This document shows, one piece after another, positions 18,552 through 26,133 of a DNA stretch of 53,569 nucleotides; the stretch's first letter is position 1; each line of letters starts with the position of its first letter. A model generated the notes under the pieces. The model ran no database searches. It was not told the origin of the DNA and was given only the letters and a program-made list of their open reading frames with translations. Origin of the DNA: Pseudomonadota bacterium (GTDB taxonomy: Bacteria > Myxococcota_A > Polyangia > Haliangiales > Haliangiaceae); the NCBI GenBank assembly GCA_023428295.1, contig JAEYYV010000095.1, positions 1 through 53,569 on the forward strand, read 5' to 3'. The position numbers were made by a program, and so were the translations under genes.

Positions 18552-19034
18552 GTGCAAGGCGTTCTCGATGCATTGGATGGATTCGGCGGTGTGTATCTCG
18601 CCGTGTTCGTCTTCGGGATCCTGTCGGGCGTCATCCCGATCACCAACAGCGAAGTGTTGATGACGGCGCTCGGAGCCGGATCGGCGTACGGCGTTCCGAA
18701 GCTGCTCGTGCTCGCGTTCCTCGTCGCGGTGGGACAATCGATCACGCACGCGGCGCTGTTCTTCACCGCGCGTGGCCTCGCCAAGGCGGGCACGAGCACG
18801 AGTCCGACGTGGGAAGCGCGCATCGCGAAGGCGCACGAGGTGGCCGAGCGCTACAAGAAGAGCGAGCTGCTCATGCTGATCGGCGGCGCGACGATCGGCG
18901 TTCCACCGCAAGTGCTCGTCGCCACCGTGGCCGGAACGATCGGGATTCGCTTTCGCGTGTTCGGGACGATCGACGTGCTCGGCCGCTTCGTGCGCTTCGC
19001 GCTGATCGGGCTCGTGGCCCACGCTGCGCGCTAG
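18552..19034 (+). CDS. small VTT/DedA-like integral membrane protein, 160 aa
   Basis: The product is hydrophobic with about four membrane segments (VYLAVFVFGILSGVIPI, LLVLAFLVAVGQSITHAALF, LLMLIGGATIGVPPQVLVAT, FALIGLVAHA). The segment GVIPITNSEVLMTALGAGSA resembles the conserved Pro/Glu loop of SNARE-associated/DedA proteins (lipid scramblase or flux fold), but the match is loose. The frame is open from 18282; I chose the GTG at 18552 because the membrane protein begins there and AGGA lies upstream. It is convergent with the phosphatase gene at 19102. Confidence 0.65.
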   Translation: MQGVLDALDGFGGVYLAVFVFGILSGVIPITNSEVLMTALGAGSAYGVPKLLVLAFLVAVGQSITHAALFFTARGLAKAGTSTSPTWEARIAKAHEVAERYKKSELLMLIGGATIGVPPQVLVATVAGTIGIRFRVFGTIDVLGRFVRFALIGLVAHAAR

Positions 19035-19101
19035 ACCGGCGCCACCACTTCACGTGCGGCATCGTCAGGGTCTGCGTCCTCGACGGGCAGCACCGGATCG
19101 T

Positions 19102-20046
19102 CTAGCGCGTGCCCTGGAGAACCTTCAGCTCCGGGTACACCTGCAGCACCTCGATGGGGCCGCCGTAGAGCTTTCCGAGGCCCACGTCGATGCGCCACAC
19201 GGCGCCGTCGCACTGGCTGTTGATGTTCGCCTGCACGGTGTGCCCGACGACGATCCGCCGCACGCCCATCGCCGTCATCGCTGCCTTCGCCGCGTCGCAG
19301 TCCGCAGTCTCGAGCCCGTACGCGCGCGTCCACACGGGACCCTCGTCGGACGCCACGGCGATCGGTGGCTCCTCACTCGCTTGTCCGTCGAGCCAGCACC
19401 GCGTCGACAGATTGACCTCGTCGAGCTGCGTCGCGAACGGACCGACGGGGCCGGCGTGCGCGAACACCGTGTCGCCGACGATCGCGACGACGTCGTGCTG
19501 CGCGAGCTTCTTGGCGTAGGTGCCGCCGGGCCGCAGCGACGCGGCGCGATCGCCGAACGCGTTGCGCGATCCGGGCGTGACATAGCGGAAGTCGCCGGCC
19601 GCGTTCATCATCTCGTGGTTGCCGTTCAAGAAGATGAACTCGCCGCCGGCGGCCTTTGCCTTGCCGACGAGACCGAAGAACAGGTCGAGGATCGCTTGCT
19701 CGTCATCGCCGCGATCGAGCACGTCGCCCGTCTGCACGACCACGAGCGTTCCGCCGATCCAGTTGTCGGCGTCGTCGATCGCGCCGGCGATCTGGAGCGC
19801 CTTGCGCGTCGCCGAGATGTCGCCGTGAACATCGCCGATCGCGACGAGCCTCTCCGGCTGCGGCCTGCGCAGCGGAAGCGGTGCGAGGTTGCACCCGGTC
19901 GGCGCAGGTGCGGCGGCGGTGTTAGTCGGAGCACTGGAACCGGCAACTTCGTTCCGCGCCTTCGTGCCTTTGCTCTTGTCGCAGCCAGCGCTCGCCGCGA
20001 ACGCGAGCAAGATCAACGCGCAACGCATGCGTCGAGAGTACTGCAT
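19102..20046 (-). CDS. metallophosphoesterase lipoprotein (Shewanella-like phosphatase type), 314 aa
   Basis: MRCALILLAFAASAGC is a lipoprotein signal, so the enzyme is exported and membrane-tethered. The calcineurin-type metal motifs are clear: AIGDVHGD, QTGDVLDRGDDE, FLNGNHEMM, VFAHAGPV and VVGHTVQ. The order and the RGDDE/GNHE spacing fit the Shewanella-like protein phosphatase group of PPP enzymes. The ATG at 20046 has an AGGAG Shine-Dalgarno 6-7 nt upstream; the frame further upstream runs into the divergent gene and is not credible. The substrate is unknown. Confidence 0.9.
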   Translation of the reverse strand: MQYSRRMRCALILLAFAASAGCDKSKGTKARNEVAGSSAPTNTAAAPAPTGCNLAPLPLRRPQPERLVAIGDVHGDISATRKALQIAGAIDDADNWIGGTLVVVQTGDVLDRGDDEQAILDLFFGLVGKAKAAGGEFIFLNGNHEMMNAAGDFRYVTPGSRNAFGDRAASLRPGGTYAKKLAQHDVVAIVGDTVFAHAGPVGPFATQLDEVNLSTRCWLDGQASEEPPIAVASDEGPVWTRAYGLETADCDAAKAAMTAMGVRRIVVGHTVQANINSQCDGAVWRIDVGLGKLYGGPIEVLQVYPELKVLQGTR

Positions 20047-20084
20047 GGCGCTCCTGTAAGCCGCGCGATCGAGGCTCGTTCGAG

Positions 20085-20096
20085 TCGCATATGCGA
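20085..20096. promoter_or_regulatory. 12-bp palindrome TCGCATATGCGA between divergent lipoprotein genes
   Basis: A perfect palindrome in the 75-bp gap between the metallophosphatase gene (start 20046, minus) and the broken lipoprotein gene (start 20122, plus). It is a possible operator; no other support. Confidence 0.3.
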
Positions 20097-20121
20097 AGAC
20101 TCCTTCTGCTCGTTCCATCTC

Positions 20122-20572
20122 ATGGTCACGGTCTTCGCCGCGCTCGGCGTCGCGCTCCTGGCGGGCTGTCCACCGGTGCTCACCGCGCAGTCCACGGCGC
20201 CGCCGTCGCGTGCGGCGCGCCTCGACGCGCCTCGACGCGATCGATAGCTTCTGGGGCATCGAGAACTATCGTCTCGAGCTGTCCAAAGGCGTCGCGATCG
20301 CCATCAGCTGCACGAACGGAAAGCCGTGCGAGAAGATGCGAGTGACCTCCGACGATCCATCCATCGTCGAGGTTCGCGAGGCGTCGCTCGCCCAGCTCGA
20401 GCAGCAAGGCAACGCGTACGCGACGCGTGTGTACGAGCGGCAACCGATGTCGGCGCTCGTGGCGATCGGCAAGGCGCCCGGCAAGACGACGATCCGCGTG
20501 CGCTCTGCCGACGGCAACCGCGACATCTACGTGACGGTCGTCGCGCCTCCCATGGCCGCAGCGTCGCGATAG
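20122..20572 (+). pseudogene. lipoprotein gene frameshifted by a 10-bp tandem duplication
   Basis: Frame 1 from the ATG at 20122 encodes a textbook lipoprotein signal (MVTVFAALGVALLAGC) and then stops at 20245-20247. Frame 2 continues with a plausible secreted domain (IENYRLELSKGVAIAISC, MRVTSDDPSIVEVREASL, TTIRVRSADGNRDIYVTVV) that has no start signal of its own. The two frames switch at a perfect 10-bp duplication (20217-20236). Removing one copy joins them into one 146-residue lipoprotein. The C-terminal part resembles a small Ig-like (BIG2-type) domain. This is a recent mutation, a slippage-switchable gene or a sequencing error. Confidence 0.8.
20217..20236 (+). repeat. 10-bp tandem duplication (GCGCCTCGAC x2) causing the frameshift
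   Basis: Two perfect adjacent copies at 20217-20226 and 20227-20236. Ten is not a multiple of three, so the duplication shifts the frame of the surrounding lipoprotein gene. Confidence 0.95.
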
Positions 20573-20609
20573 TTCGCGCTGGTCGCGTCACCTTCTGCGA
20601 GCGTCGCGG

Positions 20610-20615
20610 TAGGGT
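20610..20615 (+). promoter_or_regulatory. candidate -10 element (TAGGGT) of a leaderless gene
   Basis: TAGGGT-N6-GTG before the acyl-CoA synthetase gene at 20622; no Shine-Dalgarno. Confidence 0.45.
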
Positions 20616-20621
20616 CGGCGC

Positions 20622-22070
20622 GTGGAGCTGATGTTTCCCTGGCTTCTGGCACCGAGCGATCGGGACGCCGTGCGTGTCGCCGATCGTTCGTTGTCGCAAC
20701 GCGAGCTCGCGCGTGGCATCGCAGGCGTCGTCGCCGCCTTGCGCGATCGTGGTATCGCGCCCGGATCGCCCGTCGGCGTGTGGACGCAGCCGGCGATCGA
20801 GACGCTCGTCGCGTTCGCGGCGCTCGCGGCCGCGGGCTATCCGATCGTCCCGCTCGATCCCAAGCTCGGCGACGCGGAGCTCGCGCACGTGCTCGCGACC
20901 GCATCGCCGACGGTGTGTCTCGCCGCCGATGCCTCGGTGGCGACGCGCGCTCCGACGTTCGCGGTTCCGCCAGGCGGAGGTGAGTGGAGACCGACGCCGA
21001 TCTCGGGCACACCGGCACTCCTCTTGTTCACGTCGGGTACGACGGGGGCGCCGAAGGGCGCCGTCATCACGGACCGCAACATCGCCGCGAACCTCGACAT
21101 GCTCGCCGACGCGTGGGCGTGGACCGCCGACGACACGATCGTGCACGCGCTGCCGCTGTTTCACATCCACGGCTTGGTGCTCGGCCTGTTCGGCGCGCTT
21201 CGTCGAGGTGGCGCGCTGCGCTGGGTGCCTCGCTTCACACCCACGGATCTCGCTGCCGCCGTCGCCGAGCAGTGCGCGCTCGGATCCACCGTCGTGTTCG
21301 CGGTGCCGACGATCTATCACCGCCTGTGCGAAGCGACCTCGACGACTCCTGCGATCGCCGAGGCGATGCGCGGCGCGCGCTTGCTCGTCAGCGGATCGGC
21401 GCCGCTCCGCGCGAGCGAGCACAAGACGATCGAAGCGCTGTTCGGTCAGCGTCCCGTGGAGCGCTACGGCCTGACCGAGACGCAGATCAATTGCTCGACC
21501 CGCGTCGACGGCGACCGTCGCGCAGGCTCCGTCGGGCCGCCGCTGCGTGGTGTCGAGCTACGCATCGTCGACGAAGCTCGCGTCCTGCTCTCGCCGGTCG
21601 CCGCACGCGACACGGGCGGCGAGATCGCGGTGCGCGGCCCGCACGTGTTCGCGGGGTACCAGAACCGACCCGATGCGACGGCCGCGGTCCTCGATGCCGA
21701 TGGCTGGTTCTACACGGGCGACATCGCGACGCTCTCCGACGATGGCTTCGTGACGATCATCGGGCGACGATCCACGGACATCATCAAGTGCGGCGGCTTC
21801 AAGGTCGGCGCTGGCGAGATCGAAGCCGCGCTCTGCGATCACGGATCCGTCGCCGAGGCCGCCGTCATCGGTGCGCCCGATCCAGATCTCGGCGAGCGCA
21901 TCGTCGCGTTCGTCGTGCTGCGATCGCCGGTCGATCCGGCAGCGCTCGCGGATCACGTCGCGAAGCAACTCTCGCCGCACAAGCGACCGCGCGAGGTGCA
22001 CGCGATCGACGCGCTGCCGCGTAACGCGATGGGCAAGGTCGTGAAGGCGCAGCTCCGCGACCGTCGCTAA
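20622..22070 (+). CDS. AMP-forming acyl-CoA synthetase, possibly malonyl-CoA synthetase-like, 482 aa
   Basis: An ANL-superfamily enzyme that activates a carboxylic acid as acyl-AMP and transfers it to CoA. It has the P-loop-like motif LLLFTSGTTGAPKGAVITDRN (A3), RYGLTETQ (A5), GWFYTGD (A7), IGRRSTDIIKCGGFKVGAGEIE (A8 hinge) and the catalytic Lys of NAMGKVVKAQL (A10). At 482 residues it is shorter than long-chain synthetases and similar to MatB-type malonyl/methylmalonyl-CoA synthetases, but the substrate is not certain. The start is a GTG; an ATG three codons later is the alternative. No peptidyl-carrier or synthase genes are nearby. Confidence 0.9.
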   Translation: MELMFPWLLAPSDRDAVRVADRSLSQRELARGIAGVVAALRDRGIAPGSPVGVWTQPAIETLVAFAALAAAGYPIVPLDPKLGDAELAHVLATASPTVCLAADASVATRAPTFAVPPGGGEWRPTPISGTPALLLFTSGTTGAPKGAVITDRNIAANLDMLADAWAWTADDTIVHALPLFHIHGLVLGLFGALRRGGALRWVPRFTPTDLAAAVAEQCALGSTVVFAVPTIYHRLCEATSTTPAIAEAMRGARLLVSGSAPLRASEHKTIEALFGQRPVERYGLTETQINCSTRVDGDRRAGSVGPPLRGVELRIVDEARVLLSPVAARDTGGEIAVRGPHVFAGYQNRPDATAAVLDADGWFYTGDIATLSDDGFVTIIGRRSTDIIKCGGFKVGAGEIEAALCDHGSVAEAAVIGAPDPDLGERIVAFVVLRSPVDPAALADHVAKQLSPHKRPREVHAIDALPRNAMGKVVKAQLRDRR

Positions 22071-24080
22071 CTACTCGATATCGATGTCCGGCTCGGCGTC
22101 CGCAGGCTTCGCGGGCGCGGCTGGCTTCGTCGGAGCAGGAGCGGGCGTCGCCGCGTTTGGCTCGGGCTTCGACGCCTCGGGGCGCGGCTTGACCTCTCGG
22201 CCCGCGGGGCACAGCGGCGGCGCGTCGGCGTCTGCGCGCTCTTGCACGATGCCACCGATGCGCGCGGGGCCTGCGGCGCCGAGGATCTGCAGCGTCGACC
22301 CGATGACACCGCGCTGCACGAGGCGCTGCTTCACCGCGTCCGCGAGCTTCTGCGCGTCCGGCGCCTTGGGCAGCGCGATCGCGACGAGCCACTTCGTGAC
22401 CTCGGGGTTCGAGAGCATCACGAGCGCCATCTGATCGACGATGATCGTGCCTGCTGCCGAGAGGCTCGCGCCTTGGAGCGTCGGCATCGCGTCGACGACG
22501 AGGCGGTCACCGTCGAGGCGCGCGACGTTCTTGCCGCCCGTGTCGGGGCAACCGTCGTCGTCCTTGAAGCCGTTGATCGTCTCGGGCTCGGCCGGGCAGT
22601 TATCCGCCGCGTCGGGGACGCCGTCCTTGTCGTTGTCGAGCTCGGGGCAGCCATCGCCGTCCTCGAAGTTGTCGCGGTCCTCGGGGCACAGCGGGCACTT
22701 GTCGGCCGTGTCCGGCACGCCGTCGTTATCGTTGTCGAGGTCGGGGCAGCCATCGCCATCCTCGAAGCCGTCGAGATCTTCTTCCTCCAACGGACACGCG
22801 TCGAGGTGGTCGAACACGCCGTCGCCGTCGGAGTCGCGCTTGTGCGCGGGGCAGCCGTCGTTCGGATACGGCTGTTTGCCGTCCTCCGCGTCGTTCGGAC
22901 ACTTGTCCACGTCGTCGTTGATCTTGTCGCCGTCGTTGTCGAGGTCGGGGCAGCCATCCTCGTCGTCGAAGCCGTCGAGGTCCTCCGGCTCGTTCGGGCA
23001 CTTGTCCTCGGAGTCGGGGCGGCGATCGCCATCGCTATCGTCGTCGGGGCAGCCGTCTTCGTCGTCGAAGCCATCGCGGTCTTCCGGAATCAGCGGGCAC
23101 TTGTCGATCGCGTTGGGGATGCCATCGCCATCGGAGTCACGAACGTCGGGCGAGTAGCCGATCGAGAGGAAGAAGCGCGACGCCGGCGAGCCCACGCCTT
23201 TGACGAGCCCCGCGCCACCGCCGAGCACGACGGCGACCGACGGCGTGGCGTAGATGCGCAGTCCTCCCTCGACCTCGAGCGGGCTCGCGTCGAGCGAGAA
23301 GTCGGGAAGGCCCGCGCGGCCGTAGCCTTCCGCGATGATGCTGAAGCGATCGGTGATGCGGATCGCCGCGGCAAGACCCCACGTGAGCTGCTGGCCGATC
23401 GTCGAGTCGTAGATCGTGCGCGGCTTGCGAAGCATCACGCCGCCGGTGGCGCCGATCGAGACCTTGTTGACGTCGTACTGCATCGCGACGCGCGCGCGAA
23501 AGCTCGGCAGGTCGTCGCCGATGAACTTCGATCCGTCGCTACCGAACGACGACGGCAGCGTCAGTCCGGCGAGGCCGCCGAGCTTGATCGCGCCCTTGCG
23601 ATAGAGCCGGTACTTTCCCTCGACGAGCAGATCACCGAGACCCGTCACCGAGAGACCGTTCGGATCGCGATTGCCCGTGTCGGCCATGAGGCCATCGCCG
23701 GAGAGCTGGAAGATCACCGGCAGGTTCGCGCCGATCTGCAGCTTGTCGGTGATGCCGTACGCCGCGGTGATCTGCATCGCCGCGAGCGACTCGACGACGC
23801 GCGTGCGCTCGCCGGTGATGATGTCGGGGTTGTCCTTGTCGACGTTGTAGATCGTGAACGGACGCGTCAGGTACGTGACGAGCGCGTCGACCGCGAGCTG
23901 CTTCGGCTCCGCGACATCGGCGTTCGGTACGGTGAAGAAGGTCTTGGGACCGATCGCGTACTCGAACGTCTGGACATCGATCGCGGGATCGAACGGGGCA
24001 TTCTGTGCGGCGGCCGTTCCCGTGAGTGCGAGCACGCACGCGAGAACGGCGCTGATCCCCCGAGGATGAAGCGCAGGCAT
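22071..24080 (-). CDS. outer-membrane protein with thrombospondin type 3 repeats and a degenerate OmpA-like C-terminus, 669 aa
   Basis: A signal peptide (VLACVLALTGTAAAQ) precedes a probable beta-barrel of about 300 residues (alternating strands such as KLQIGANLPVIF and FSIIAEGYGRAG). Six calcium-binding type 3 repeats follow, of the form DSDGDGIPN...DKCP...EDGCP. The last 150 residues resemble an OmpA domain in outline, but the peptidoglycan-binding TDxxG...LSxxRA signature is absent, and a Pro/Ala-rich tail ends in EPDIDIE. TAGAAT lies 7 nt before the ATG at 24080; the earlier ATG at 24089 overlaps that element. It is 79 bp downstream of tonB on the same strand. Confidence 0.88.
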   Translation of the reverse strand: MPALHPRGISAVLACVLALTGTAAAQNAPFDPAIDVQTFEYAIGPKTFFTVPNADVAEPKQLAVDALVTYLTRPFTIYNVDKDNPDIITGERTRVVESLAAMQITAAYGITDKLQIGANLPVIFQLSGDGLMADTGNRDPNGLSVTGLGDLLVEGKYRLYRKGAIKLGGLAGLTLPSSFGSDGSKFIGDDLPSFRARVAMQYDVNKVSIGATGGVMLRKPRTIYDSTIGQQLTWGLAAAIRITDRFSIIAEGYGRAGLPDFSLDASPLEVEGGLRIYATPSVAVVLGGGAGLVKGVGSPASRFFLSIGYSPDVRDSDGDGIPNAIDKCPLIPEDRDGFDDEDGCPDDDSDGDRRPDSEDKCPNEPEDLDGFDDEDGCPDLDNDGDKINDDVDKCPNDAEDGKQPYPNDGCPAHKRDSDGDGVFDHLDACPLEEEDLDGFEDGDGCPDLDNDNDGVPDTADKCPLCPEDRDNFEDGDGCPELDNDKDGVPDAADNCPAEPETINGFKDDDGCPDTGGKNVARLDGDRLVVDAMPTLQGASLSAAGTIIVDQMALVMLSNPEVTKWLVAIALPKAPDAQKLADAVKQRLVQRGVIGSTLQILGAAGPARIGGIVQERADADAPPLCPAGREVKPRPEASKPEPNAATPAPAPTKPAAPAKPADAEPDIDIE

Positions 24081-24087
24081 TGCGCAC

Positions 24088-24093
24088 ATTCTA
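24088..24093 (-). promoter_or_regulatory. candidate -10 element (TAGAAT) of a leaderless gene
   Basis: TAGAAT-N7-ATG on the minus strand before the TSP3 protein gene. It is close to the sigma-70 consensus TATAAT. Confidence 0.55.
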
Positions 24094-24159
24094 CGCCCGA
24101 CGCTACGACGGCCGATAGTGGAGGAGTGGGGTAGGCCTAGGGTACCGCTCGGCGGCGGA

Positions 24160-24969
24160 TCACTTCGGTAAGGTCATCGTGAACGTCCACACGACGACCG
24201 AGCTGACCGGCTTGTCACTCGTGTCGATCGCGGGCGTGAACTCGATGAGCCGTACCCGCTCGAGCGCCAGCTCGTCGAGTCCGTGGCCGAGCTTGTTCAG
24301 GAGCACCGCGCTTGTCACCTTGCCTGTCTCGTCCACGACGAGCCGCACGCGGATCACACCCTCGATGCCCATCTGCCGCGCTTCGGACGGGTAGTCCTTG
24401 CCGGCATCGAAGTACGACTGATCGCCCTTGGGCAGCGCGCGCTTCTTGATCGTCGCCACCGAGACCGGCTTGGGTGGCTCGGCCGACGCACCGGATCCGA
24501 TGCCGGCCCCGGTTCCGCCGCCGGCTCCCCCACGGCCGACGCGTTCGGAGGTCCTCCGACCGACGGCGACGGGAACGCCGCCCGGTCCGTAGCTCGCGGT
24601 GTCGAGGGTGACGACCTGCTCGCCACCGCTGCTCGACGCTGTCTCCGTGGAAGGCGGCGGTTCGTCCACCGTCGGTGTCTCGAGCGAGCGTTGGGGCGCG
24701 GTCTTCACGCGTGCCTCGACGACGCGCTTCGGCTCGACCGGCGTGGGCGGCTCGACCGGCGTTGGCTCCGGCTCGGGCTCCTTCGCGACCGGCGGTGGTG
24801 GCGGCTCGAGAACCGCGGGCGGCTCGATGTCGATCATCTCGATGACCGGCGCCGGCGTGTGCTTCTTCTTCGGCGTGACCGTTTGAACCACATCGGCCGA
24901 GACGAACAGGATGATGTGGACCGCGATCGTCCCCGCGATGGACAGGATGAGCCGCGTGTCCGATTGCAC
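24160..24969 (-). CDS. tonB: TonB family energy-transduction protein, 269 aa
   Basis: TonB spans the periplasm and passes proton-motive-force energy from ExbB/ExbD to outer-membrane receptors. One N-terminal membrane segment (LILSIAGTIAVHIILFVSADV), a Pro/Glu-rich periplasmic spacer (EPPAVLEPPPPPVAKEPEPE), a Gly-rich stretch and a TonB C-terminal domain (YPSEARQMGIEGVIRVRLVV to VVVWTFTMTLP) are all visible. The start is a GTG with TAGGCT 7 nt before it. It lies 18 bp after exbD, so it may be read both from the exbB promoter and from its own. Confidence 0.9.
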   Translation of the reverse strand: MQSDTRLILSIAGTIAVHIILFVSADVVQTVTPKKKHTPAPVIEMIDIEPPAVLEPPPPPVAKEPEPEPTPVEPPTPVEPKRVVEARVKTAPQRSLETPTVDEPPPSTETASSSGGEQVVTLDTASYGPGGVPVAVGRRTSERVGRGGAGGGTGAGIGSGASAEPPKPVSVATIKKRALPKGDQSYFDAGKDYPSEARQMGIEGVIRVRLVVDETGKVTSAVLLNKLGHGLDELALERVRLIEFTPAIDTSDKPVSSVVVWTFTMTLPK

Positions 24970-24976
24970 CGCGTGT

Positions 24977-24982
24977 AGCCTA
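24977..24982 (-). promoter_or_regulatory. candidate -10 element (TAGGCT) before tonB
   Basis: TAGGCT-N7-GTG in the 18-bp exbD-tonB gap, minus strand. Confidence 0.4.
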
Positions 24983-24987
24983 GCAGC

Positions 24988-25410
24988 CTATTTGGCGTCG
25001 AGCGGCACGTTCTCGAGCGCGATGCCCGTGACGCCGGCTTGTTGAACGAGATCGATCGCGCGCATCACGTTGCCGTACGCGCCGTTCTTACTCCCGGCGA
25101 TGATCGCCTTCGGCTTCGAGCTGGTCGCCGCGATCTGCTTGATCCGCGCGATCGCTTCGGCGTCCGACGCGAACTTGTCGCCGTTGACGAACAGCTCGCC
25201 ATTCTCCTTCACGGAGACGCGCAGCGTGCTCTGGACGTCACCGCCCGTCGACGCTTTCGGTTTGTCGATGTCCACACCGCGCGCGACGATGAGCTTTGCC
25301 GTGACGATGAACACGACGAGGATGACGAGCACGACGTCGACGAACGGCGTCACGTTGATGTCGGTGATGCCGCCCGAATCGTCGTCTTGATAGAGGCTGC
25401 CGCCCGCCAT
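24988..25410 (-). CDS. exbD: ExbD/TolR family biopolymer transport protein, 140 aa
   Basis: The protein has a short cytoplasmic N-terminus, then DINVTPFVDVVLVILVVFIV, which holds the single membrane segment with the essential Asp of ExbD/TolR, and a periplasmic domain with the family's VSVKENGELFVNG-like strand. It works with ExbB as the proton channel that energises TonB. Its ATG overlaps the exbB stop (ATGA at 25410), showing translational coupling. Choosing ExbD over TolR rests on the adjacent tonB. Confidence 0.92.
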   Translation of the reverse strand: MAGGSLYQDDDSGGITDINVTPFVDVVLVILVVFIVTAKLIVARGVDIDKPKASTGGDVQSTLRVSVKENGELFVNGDKFASDAEAIARIKQIAATSSKPKAIIAGSKNGAYGNVMRAIDLVQQAGVTGIALENVPLDAK

Positions 25411-26120
25411 CAGTCGGCCTTCTCGCTCTTGTCGCTCTTGTCGCTCTTGTCGCTCTTGTCGGTCGTGGCCTGGGTCTTCTGTGTGGGGCCCGCGTGCTTC
25501 TCGCCGTAGATGATCGACAGCACCGAGTGCGCGACCTCGTCGGCGGAGCCCATGATCAGCTTGATCTTGCGCGTGAACGTGTTGAACGCGATGACGGCGG
25601 GAATCGCGACGAGGAGACCGACGGCCGTCGCGACGAGCGCTTCTGCGATCGCGGCGAGCGTCGCGGCCTCTGCCTCCGACGACTTCACCGTCAGGTTCTG
25701 GAACGCATTGATGACGCCGAGCACGGTGCCGAACAGACCGATGAACGGCACGTTGTTACCGAGCGTACCGAGGAGCATCAGGTTGCGATCGGCACCCTTG
25801 CGCCACCGTGCGCGCTCCGCGTGCATCGCCTCGGCGACGGCATCGGGACCCTTGTCGCGCTCCGCGATTCCACGCAATGCGACGTGGACCGGGATGGACA
25901 GGTCGTTCTTGTACTTGGTCTGCAGGCGCTCGAGCTCGTCACGCTGGAACGCACCGCGCACCTCGCGGAGGAACGTCTCGGTGTCCGTATCGCGCTGACG
26001 GAGCCAGAGCCACCGATCGATCATCACGCCGACAGAGATGATCGACAGACCGATGAGGACCCACAGCACCCAGTCCGCGCCGAGCTGGGCGAAATCGACA
26101 AACGCGCTCGACAGGTTCAT
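25410..26120 (-). CDS. exbB: ExbB/TolQ family (MotA/TolQ/ExbB) proton channel protein, 236 aa
   Basis: Three membrane segments are visible: WVLWVLIGLSIISVGVMI near the N-terminus, and MLLGTLGNNVPFIGLFGTVL with VATAVGLLVAIPAVIAFNTF in the conserved MotA/TolQ/ExbB domain. The conserved GLFGTVxG motif is intact. The C-terminal tail is a low-complexity KSD repeat encoded by a 9-bp tandem repeat. It is the first gene of exbB-exbD-tonB. No Shine-Dalgarno or N6/7 TANNNT element is clear; TAACAC lies 10 nt upstream. Confidence 0.92.
   Translation of the reverse strand: MNLSSAFVDFAQLGADWVLWVLIGLSIISVGVMIDRWLWLRQRDTDTETFLREVRGAFQRDELERLQTKYKNDLSIPVHVALRGIAERDKGPDAVAEAMHAERARWRKGADRNLMLLGTLGNNVPFIGLFGTVLGVINAFQNLTVKSSEAEAATLAAIAEALVATAVGLLVAIPAVIAFNTFTRKIKLIMGSADEVAHSVLSIIYGEKHAGPTQKTQATTDKSDKSDKSDKSEKAD
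25423..25458 (-). repeat. 9-bp tandem repeat (TCGCTCTTG x4) in the exbB 3' end
   Basis: Four perfect copies encode the Lys-Ser-Asp repeats of the ExbB tail. The unit keeps the frame, so copy-number change would only lengthen or shorten the tail. Confidence 0.9.
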
Positions 26121-26133
26121 TCGCGCTGAAGTG

